A stretch of 13,079 bases of DNA from Cytophagaceae bacterium (lineage in GTDB: Bacteria; Bacteroidota; Bacteroidia; Cytophagales; Spirosomataceae), in contig JAIXRT010000206.1 in the NCBI GenBank assembly GCA_027485075.1, forward strand, positions 1 through 13,079. Reading direction: 5' to 3'. A program made the position numbers and the translations under genes. Each line of letters opens with the position of its first letter. Within the stretch, counting starts at the first letter, position 1. The notes under the pieces were generated by a model. It did not search any database. It saw only the letters and a list, made by a program, of their open reading frames with translations, and was not told the DNA's origin. This document shows positions 7,781-13,079 of the stretch, piece by piece.

Positions 7781-8944
7781 ATGGCGCAGAAAAGAGATTA
7801 TTACGAGGTATTAGGCGTATCCAAATCAGCTTCTGAGGAGGAAATCAAAAAGGCTTACCGCAAATTAGCGGTCAAGTATCACCCAGATAAAAACCCGGAC
7901 GACAAAGCTTCTGAAGAAAAATTCAAGGAGGCAGCTGAAGCCTATGAAGTATTAAGTAACGCCCAAAAGAAATCGCAATATGACCGCTTTGGACATGCGG
8001 GAATGGGCGGAGCTGCTGGTGGCGGATTTGGTGGTCAAGGCATGAACATGGAAGATATATTCTCTCAGTTTGGAGATATCTTCGGTGGTGGTGGCGACGA
8101 TAGCCCATTTGGTAGCTTTTTCAACGGAGGCCGCGGAGGTGGCAGACGTCAACGTAAAGGCACTGATCTACGTATCAAGTTGAAGTTAAACTTGGAGGAG
8201 ATCGCCAATGGCGTCGAAAAGAAAATCAAAGTAAAACGCCATGTAGCTTGTAAATCTTGCTCTGGAAATGGTTCAAAGAACGGAACTGATTTAAAAACCT
8301 GTGGTACGTGCCAAGGTTCTGGTCAAGTAAAACGCGTTCAAAATACGATGTTGGGCCAAATGGTCACTTCATCTACCTGCCCTACCTGTAGTGGCGAAGG
8401 CAAAAGCGTAGGTGCTAAATGTGACGCATGTTTCGGTGAGGGACGCGTATTAGAAGAAGAAATCATCCCAATCAAAATCCCAGCGGGTGTTTCCAACGAC
8501 ATGCAATTATCGATGTCGGGCAAAGGAAACGTTCCCCCACGTGGTGGTGTAGCGGGTGATTTGTTAATTGTCATTGAAGAAGAAGCTCATGAAGTCCTTC
8601 ATCGCGATGGAAACAACGTGATTTTTGACCTATATGTAAGTTTTGTAGACGCAGCTTTAGGAACCTCTGTCGAAGTACCTACCATCGGCGGAAAGGCAAA
8701 AATTACCCTTGAAGCTGGAACACAGAGTGGAAAAATCTTACGCTTAAAGGGTAAAGGAATAAAAGAATTGAACGGCTATTCTGTAGGTGATCAATTAGTT
8801 CATGTGAATATTTGGACACCGAAAGAGGTTAATAAAGAAGAGCGCGAATTATTAGAAAAACTGCGCGATTCGGCCAACTTCGCCCCTCAACCTGGGAAGT
8901 CGGAAAAAGGATTCTTTCACAAGGTGAGAGATATGTTTTCTTAG
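7781..8944 (+). CDS. dnaJ: DnaJ, Hsp40 co-chaperone
   Basis: DnaJ delivers unfolded clients to DnaK and stimulates its ATPase. The 387-aa protein is a complete class I J-protein: J domain (about 5-70) with the HPD tripeptide at 34-36, and a Gly/Phe-rich linker (about 71-125, including [26 protein letters not shown]). The zinc-finger region has all four CxxCxGxG-type repeats (C157/C160, C174/C177, C200/C203, C214/C217; the fourth reads CDACFGEG), and two C-terminal substrate-binding domains follow. It sits 6 bp behind grpE. Its TAG stop at 8942-8944 merges with the first unit of the heptamer repeat array, so the repeat begins exactly where the gene ends. No CDS disruption is seen. Confidence 0.97.
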   Translation: MAQKRDYYEVLGVSKSASEEEIKKAYRKLAVKYHPDKNPDDKASEEKFKEAAEAYEVLSNAQKKSQYDRFGHAGMGGAAGGGFGGQGMNMEDIFSQFGDIFGGGGDDSPFGSFFNGGRGGGRRQRKGTDLRIKLKLNLEEIANGVEKKIKVKRHVACKSCSGNGSKNGTDLKTCGTCQGSGQVKRVQNTMLGQMVTSSTCPTCSGEGKSVGAKCDACFGEGRVLEEEIIPIKIPAGVSNDMQLSMSGKGNVPPRGGVAGDLLIVIEEEAHEVLHRDGNNVIFDLYVSFVDAALGTSVEVPTIGGKAKITLEAGTQSGKILRLKGKGIKELNGYSVGDQLVHVNIWTPKEVNKEERELLEKLRDSANFAPQPGKSEKGFFHKVRDMFS

Positions 8945-9020
8945 ACGCTGGACGTTGGACGCTAGACGCTGGACGTCAGACGTTGGACGCTAGACTCTAG
9001 ACGTTAGACGCTGGAAGTCG
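8944..9020 (+). repeat. Degenerate heptamer tandem repeat, consensus GACGYTR, about ten units
   Basis: From 8944 the sequence reads in steps of seven: GACGCTG, GACGTTG, GACGCTA, GACGCTG, GACGTCA, GACGTTG, GACGCTA, GACTCTA, GACGTTA, GACGCTG, then a decayed GAAGTCG. Variation is concentrated at positions 5-7 of the unit. The array overlaps the last base of the dnaJ stop codon. The phase is kept without any insertion or deletion over 77 bp. Confidence 0.9.
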
Positions 9021-9037
9021 CTAGATATAATTATATT

Positions 9038-9071
9038 AAAAAGCCCAAGCTAATCGCTCGGGCTTTTTTTT
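9038..9071. terminator. Bidirectional Rho-independent terminator between dnaJ and the DUF2723 gene
   Basis: AGCCCAAGC (9042-9050), loop TAATC, GCTCGGGCT (9056-9064), flanked by five A on the left (9038-9042) and eight T on the right (9064-9071). In the plus-strand RNA there is one A-C mismatch; in the minus-strand RNA the same position is a G-U pair. It can therefore serve both converging genes. Confidence 0.88.
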
Positions 9072-9084
9072 GTATTTGAATGTC

Positions 9085-9112
9085 TAACGTCTAGCGTCTA
9101 GAGTCCAGCGTC
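9085..9112 (-). repeat. Inverted heptamer array, four units
   Basis: Read on the minus strand from 9112, the units are GACGCTG, GACTCTA, GACGCTA and GACGTTA, then GACA before the pattern fades. It is the same repeat family as 8944-9020 in opposite orientation, and it ends 3 bp from the stop codon of the DUF2723 gene. Confidence 0.88.
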
Positions 9113-9115
9113 CAA

Positions 9116-12088
9116 TTATTGAACTCTAGCCATTTGCTTCATGAACTTAGACTCTAAGGCCTTGTATTTCGCAGGGGCTACCTTAGATTCCTTGAACGAA
9201 GAAACAATCACATTCATTTCATACAAGGCAATTTGAATATCACGTTCATGCGCACGCATACCACCTGATAGGTAGTAATCTAATGCTTGATCATTGCGGT
9301 CAACCATCGTTTGAGCCATTTTCAAAGCTTTCGCTTCCTCTCCCATGGATAGGTATAAACCAACCATACTAGCTGAGAATTGATCGTAAGGAATCACTTT
9401 ATTTGGCATAACTTGCTCTAAATGGTCTAATACTTTCTTAGCTAATGGAATATTGCCCTCACGTAGTAATTGGTCCGCTAGACGATACGTTCCTAAACGC
9501 AAGGTCACACTTGGAATACCCATGTAAAAGTCGCCGTGGTAATAAACCTTCTCATCATTCAAGCCACGCCAATACATCTTATTCAACATGTTATCGGCCA
9601 TGATTTTTGAATTCACAAAACCATCTTGAGCTCCTTGAATTTTAAATGGCATCAAACGATACGCATACCCTTCTAATTGCATACTTTCCTTCAAACCTAA
9701 ATATTGGTCATTCGGTAAAGTCGCCGCAAAATAGATCGGACGAGTCCAACCAGCTAATGCATTGTTAGAAATGATCTCTAATTGAATTAACTCACCTTTA
9801 AAGATATTTTTAGAAGGCAATTTCCAGCTAAGGCGGTCCGACAAGAACGGTACGAATTCCTTAGGAAACCAATTGGACTGAGCCACTTTCATCGCATTCA
9901 CAGGGATAACTAATGAATCTGATGGGAACGTATTGATCAATTCCCCACTTTGCGTCTGAGCTTGAATGCGCGGATCATCTTTATGCACTAGATCTAAATA
10001 ATCCGGTAATGACATTTCTTTGATATTCGGATTTTCCGAATACATGATTTGATCATTCACACCCTCTAGAAATTGATCCTTTTTCAAGACAATTGGCAAA
10101 GGAGTTGATTGATAGGTTTGACGTTTCATTTGGTCAATGTACCAATCCGTGCCTAATAGCGATAAATTACACACACGCACATCCGTACGGAAACCTTCCA
10201 CCTCTTGAACATACCACAACGGGAATGTGTCATTATCTCCACCTGTGAATAAAATAGCGTTTGGTGCACACGAATTCAATAGGTTTTTGGCAAAATCAAT
10301 TTGATGATAACGTCCACTGCGATCATGGTCATCCCAGTTTTGTTGCGCTAAAATGACTGGGGCAGAGAAACTTAAGATAGTGACTAATGCCCAACGAACC
10401 TGTGGTTTCTTCACGATAAGACTCAACCATTCGAATAATTGCATCACGCCCAATCCTGCCCAAATCGCCAAGAAATAAAACGATCCCACATAGATGTAAT
10501 CACGTTCACGTGGTTCTACCGGTGGCGAATTCAAATAAACAACTAAACCTACTCCTGTTAACACAAACATCAGGATGGTCACTAAAAAATCCTTCTCATT
10601 CTTGCGATACAGCAAATAAAATCCAAAAAGGACCAGAAGCAATGGCAAATAATAATAGTTATTCCGCGCTTTGTTATTCTTCATCACATCAGGCAAGGCA
10701 GATGTATCTTCAAACACATTAATCGCCCAAGCATCCTGTTGGTCACTTTCCCGTCCAACAAAGTTCCAAAGCAAATAACGCATGTACATATGCCCCATTT
10801 GATGGCTAAACATAAAGCGTAAGTTGTCGCCAAAACCTGGTTTTTGACCTGCTGGAATTCCAAGCATATCTTGATACAAGGCAACATGTTGGCCCGAATT
10901 ACTCCACACACGCGGCAATAACATTTGTTGGTCCTTCTGATACACATACTCCGGCTTGTGCGTGTAAACCACATACTTACCATCTTTCATCTTGTATACC
11001 TCATCCCCTTCTTTAAACTCCTCAATTTCAGCTGTATATACAGGGCCATACAATAAAGAGCGTGATCCATATTGCTCTCGTTTCAAATACTTCAAGAAAT
11101 TCAAGATATTACTTGGATCATTCTCGTTGATCGGTGGATTATATCCCGACCGAACTAAAGCCACCGTGTAGGTTGAATAACCAATCAGTAAAAATACCAA
11201 TGAGAATAAGGCCACATTTAATACCTCTTTTCCTGCTTGGTAGGAATAACGAATTCCCAAAATAATCGCAGTAAGAAGCACGCACAAGAAGAAAATAGCT
11301 CCCATACCATAGCTCATGCCTAGGCTATTGACAAACTGCAATTCAAACCAAAAAGCCATCGATGGTAAGCCTGGAATGATACCTGAGTTAATAATGCCTA
11401 GAATAAATAAACCTCCTAGTATCGCGATAAATCCGCCTTTGTAAGTTGGCTTAGCCTCTTTCTTAAAATACCACAACAAAGCCAATGCTGGCAATGTAAC
11501 CAAGTTTAATAAGTGGACTCCAATGGAAAGGCCAACTAGATAAGCGATGAACAAAATCCAACGATTGGCTTCTGCCTCATTTTCAACCAACTCCCAGCGA
11601 AAGGCTGCCCAAACAACAATAGCCGTAAAAAATGAAGACATGGCGTATACCTCAGCTTCAACAGCAGAGAACCAGAACGAGTCAGAGAATGCATAGATTA
11701 ATGACCCCACAGCACCTGAAAGCAACAAAATAATTCCTTCCGATTGTGTCAATTCTGCAAATGACTTACGCAATACCTTGCGACCAATCATCACGATGGT
11801 CCAATGCATAAACAAAATGGTTAAGGCACTGGCTACGACAGACATCATATTAACCCAGAACGCCACACGCGTTACATCGCCCAAAGCTAGGAACGAGAAC
11901 ATACGTCCAAGTAATAAGAATAAGGGTGCTCCTGGAGGATGCGGTACCTGTAATTTGTAGGCACATGCAATGAATTCACCACAGTCCCAGAAAGAGGCTG
12001 TTGGCTCCACCGTTAGCGTATACGTGATGAAAGAAATGGCAAAGACAATCCAACCTACGAGGTTATTATTGCGTTTAAATTGCTGCAT
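9116..12088 (-). CDS. DUF2723 (GT117-like) multi-pass membrane glycosyltransferase
   Basis: A 990-aa integral membrane protein of the DUF2723 family, related to human TMEM260, a protein O-mannosyltransferase placed in CAZy family GT117. The first loop carries the family signature FWDCGEFIACAYKLQ followed by VPHPPGAPLFLLLGR (about residues 33-62); D35 and E38 are the likely catalytic or metal-binding acids, by analogy with other GT-C enzymes. Many hydrophobic helices follow up to about residue 590, including the conserved PPVEPRERDYIYVGSF. After that come the soluble blocks NWDDHDRSGRY and FTGGDNDTFPLWYVQE, then a helical, TPR-like C-terminal region. By family it probably transfers a lipid-linked sugar to exported proteins on the periplasmic face; donor and acceptor are unknown. 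It is preceded by pheS on the same strand with a 60-bp gap and probably has its own promoter. Confidence 0.9.
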   Translation of the reverse strand: MQQFKRNNNLVGWIVFAISFITYTLTVEPTASFWDCGEFIACAYKLQVPHPPGAPLFLLLGRMFSFLALGDVTRVAFWVNMMSVVASALTILFMHWTIVMIGRKVLRKSFAELTQSEGIILLLSGAVGSLIYAFSDSFWFSAVEAEVYAMSSFFTAIVVWAAFRWELVENEAEANRWILFIAYLVGLSIGVHLLNLVTLPALALLWYFKKEAKPTYKGGFIAILGGLFILGIINSGIIPGLPSMAFWFELQFVNSLGMSYGMGAIFFLCVLLTAIILGIRYSYQAGKEVLNVALFSLVFLLIGYSTYTVALVRSGYNPPINENDPSNILNFLKYLKREQYGSRSLLYGPVYTAEIEEFKEGDEVYKMKDGKYVVYTHKPEYVYQKDQQMLLPRVWSNSGQHVALYQDMLGIPAGQKPGFGDNLRFMFSHQMGHMYMRYLLWNFVGRESDQQDAWAINVFEDTSALPDVMKNNKARNNYYYLPLLLVLFGFYLLYRKNEKDFLVTILMFVLTGVGLVVYLNSPPVEPRERDYIYVGSFYFLAIWAGLGVMQLFEWLSLIVKKPQVRWALVTILSFSAPVILAQQNWDDHDRSGRYHQIDFAKNLLNSCAPNAILFTGGDNDTFPLWYVQEVEGFRTDVRVCNLSLLGTDWYIDQMKRQTYQSTPLPIVLKKDQFLEGVNDQIMYSENPNIKEMSLPDYLDLVHKDDPRIQAQTQSGELINTFPSDSLVIPVNAMKVAQSNWFPKEFVPFLSDRLSWKLPSKNIFKGELIQLEIISNNALAGWTRPIYFAATLPNDQYLGLKESMQLEGYAYRLMPFKIQGAQDGFVNSKIMADNMLNKMYWRGLNDEKVYYHGDFYMGIPSVTLRLGTYRLADQLLREGNIPLAKKVLDHLEQVMPNKVIPYDQFSASMVGLYLSMGEEAKALKMAQTMVDRNDQALDYYLSGGMRAHERDIQIALYEMNVIVSSFKESKVAPAKYKALESKFMKQMARVQ

Positions 12089-12106
12089 AAGAAATTAAAA
12101 TAATGT

Positions 12107-12114
12107 CAAAAGTA
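12107..12114 (-). promoter_or_regulatory. Candidate -7 box for the DUF2723 gene
   Basis: On the minus strand, TACTTTTG matches TAnnTTTG exactly and ends 18 bp before the ATG at 12088, giving a leader of about 12 nt. No TTTG is seen at the expected -33 spacing, so strength is uncertain. Confidence 0.4.
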
Positions 12115-12122
12115 AGACAAAC

Positions 12123-12136
12123 TCCGCACTCGCGGA
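12123..12136. other. Small GC-rich hairpin between pheS and the DUF2723 gene
   Basis: TCCGC (12123-12127), loop ACTC, GCGGA (12132-12136). It sits 12 bp downstream of the pheS stop, and on the minus strand it is followed by GTTTGTCTTACTTTT, a poor T-tract. It could be a weak terminator of pheS; a 5-bp stem is too short for a firm call. Confidence 0.3.
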
Positions 12137-12148
12137 CTTTAAAATTTG

Positions 12149-13079
12149 TTAATTGAACTGACGTAGAAAACGGACATCATTTTCCGTAAATAGCCGTAAA
12201 TCTTTGATTTGGTATTTAAGCATCGTGATGCGTTCAATACCCATACCGAAAGCAAATCCTGAATATTCCTTCGAATCAATTCCTACATTCTCAAGTACAT
12301 TAGGATCGACCATACCCGCACCTGCAATTTCTACCCAGCCTGCCTGCTTACACACATTGCAGCCATCACCCTTGCATAAAAGGCATGTAATATCCATTTC
12401 AGCACTTGGTTCAGTAAACGGAAAATAGGAAGGACGGAAACGAACTTTGGTGTCCTTGCCAAACATCTCTTTCGCGAAATGATACAAGGTATCTTTCAAA
12501 TCTTTAAAGCTCACTTCTTTGTCGACATACAAGCCTTCTACCTGATGAAACAAGCAGTGAGCTCGCGCTGAAATGGCCTCATTACGAAAAACACGACCTG
12601 GCATAATCGAACGAAAAGGTGGCTTAGCGTGTTGCATTAAGCGAATTTGAACATTCGATGTATGCGTACGCAATAAGACATCATCTTGAATTTCACCTTG
12701 TCCTTTTTCGATGAAGAACGTATCCTGCATTTCGCGTGCGGGGTGATTTTCAGGGAAATTTAACGCGGTAAAATTGTAAAAATCTGTTTCAATCTCCGGT
12801 CCATCCGAAACCGAAAAGCCCATCCGGTTGAAAATCTCTAGGATGCGTGAGCGAACTAAGGTCAACGGATGTAATGAACCTTGAATCAATGGATCCGATA
12901 ACGTTAAATCAGCCGGAATTTCAATCGACTGATCCGCGCCTGCAAATTCTTCTTGTGCAGCCGCAAACTTAGCTTCGGCTAAATTCTTTAACCCATTTAA
13001 TGCTTGGCCCACGTCACGACGGCTCTCCGCTGCGACATCCTTTAAACCATCGAATAATTCAGCTAAACGTCCTTTACGA
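12149..13079 (-). CDS. pheS: Phenylalanyl-tRNA synthetase alpha subunit, 5' end outside the window
   Basis: PheS is the catalytic subunit of the (alpha-beta)2 enzyme that charges tRNA-Phe. About 309 residues are visible, open to the window end (first complete codons read RKGRLAELFDGLKDV), so about 35-40 N-terminal residues are missing. A GTG at 13012 lies inside the coiled-coil arm and is not the start. Class II synthetase features are clear: HPLTLVRSRILEIFNRMGF, GPEIETDFYNFTALNFPE, LLRTHTSNVQIR, the motif 2 region FRNEAISARAHCLFHQVEGL, and the motif 3 region GMGIERITMLKYQIKDLR. The CLLCKGDGCNVCKQAGWVE segment holds four cysteines, as in many bacterial PheS proteins. pheT is not adjacent on the downstream side, which instead carries the DUF2723 gene; pheS and pheT are often separated in Bacteroidota. 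Confidence 0.97.
   Translation of the reverse strand, partial: RKGRLAELFDGLKDVAAESRRDVGQALNGLKNLAEAKFAAAQEEFAGADQSIEIPADLTLSDPLIQGSLHPLTLVRSRILEIFNRMGFSVSDGPEIETDFYNFTALNFPENHPAREMQDTFFIEKGQGEIQDDVLLRTHTSNVQIRLMQHAKPPFRSIMPGRVFRNEAISARAHCLFHQVEGLYVDKEVSFKDLKDTLYHFAKEMFGKDTKVRFRPSYFPFTEPSAEMDITCLLCKGDGCNVCKQAGWVEIAGAGMVDPNVLENVGIDSKEYSGFAFGMGIERITMLKYQIKDLRLFTENDVRFLRQFN

Larger units (their letters stand above)
8983..9115. repeat. Long imperfect inverted repeat enclosing a terminator
   Basis: The segment 8983-9009 and the reverse complement of 9089-9115 match at 25 of 27 positions by eye. The arms belong to the two oppositely oriented heptamer arrays and enclose the terminator hairpin near the centre (9038-9068). 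The transcript or the DNA could fold into a long stem with the terminator hairpin at its tip. Confidence 0.75.

Noticed and set aside
8944..9020. CRISPR-like array
   Set aside because: The units are 7 bp and directly adjacent, with no unique spacers and no cas genes nearby.
8944..9115. Terminal inverted repeats of an insertion sequence or MITE remnant
   Set aside because: The inverted arms are simply two oppositely oriented heptamer arrays. There is no transposase fragment and no convincing target-site duplication, and the centre is an ordinary terminator.
10684..10983. 99-aa minus-strand open frame inside the DUF2723 gene
   Set aside because: It is a different frame of a region whose main frame encodes a conserved membrane protein; its composition (many Cys, Met, Arg) is typical of an out-of-frame read.
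12149..13012. pheS as a complete 287-aa gene starting at GTG 13012
   Set aside because: The same frame continues upstream to the window end with sequence typical of the PheS N-terminal arm, so the gene is cut by the window and the GTG is internal.

Overview
The window looks like a chromosomal segment of a Bacteroidota bacterium, most likely of the Cytophagales type. Three things point there. One is the large one-protein hybrid two-component sensor/regulator (HTCS), an architecture characteristic of this phylum. Another is the set of promoter-like TAnnTTTG boxes combined with no clear Shine-Dalgarno sequences. The third is the family membership of the DUF2723 membrane glycosyltransferase and the Bacteroidota-type zinc-dependent phospholipase C-like protein. 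The genus cannot be fixed from the sequence alone.

Layout. On the minus strand, positions 1-5104 hold a truncated secreted zinc-PLC/S1-P1-nuclease-like gene (start at 891) and, upstream of it and overlapping it by 14 bp, a complete HTCS regulator. Divergent from the HTCS lies a GntR-type regulator with a LacI-like effector domain (5169-6197). The region between the two regulators carries two perfect interrupted palindromes and a good -7 promoter box. The gntR gene converges on queG (epoxyqueuosine reductase, minus strand); the terminator hairpin of gntR is embedded in the last codons of queG. After a divergent intergenic region come grpE and dnaJ on the plus strand, an ordinary co-chaperone pair. 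They converge on a DUF2723 (GT117-like) multi-pass glycosyltransferase on the minus strand, and upstream of that is pheS, truncated by the window end.

The most unusual stretch is the 171-bp gap between dnaJ and the glycosyltransferase. It holds a degenerate 7-bp tandem repeat (consensus GACGYTR, about ten units), then a bidirectional terminator, then about four units of the same heptamer in inverted orientation. The arrays run from stop codon to stop codon, and the TAG stop of dnaJ coincides with the edge of the array. No stretch longer than 300 bp lacks a gene.

Functionally the window mixes housekeeping genes (tRNA charging, tRNA queuosine modification, Hsp70 co-chaperones) with an accessory-looking regulatory pair (HTCS plus GntR) next to a secreted hydrolase. 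No polysaccharide-utilisation genes (SusC/SusD, glycoside hydrolases) are visible in the window, so the target of the HTCS is not shown. I found no CRISPR array, transposase, rRNA or tRNA, and no clear evidence for an entirely new system. The heptamer array and the double-palindrome control region are the best candidates for follow-up.
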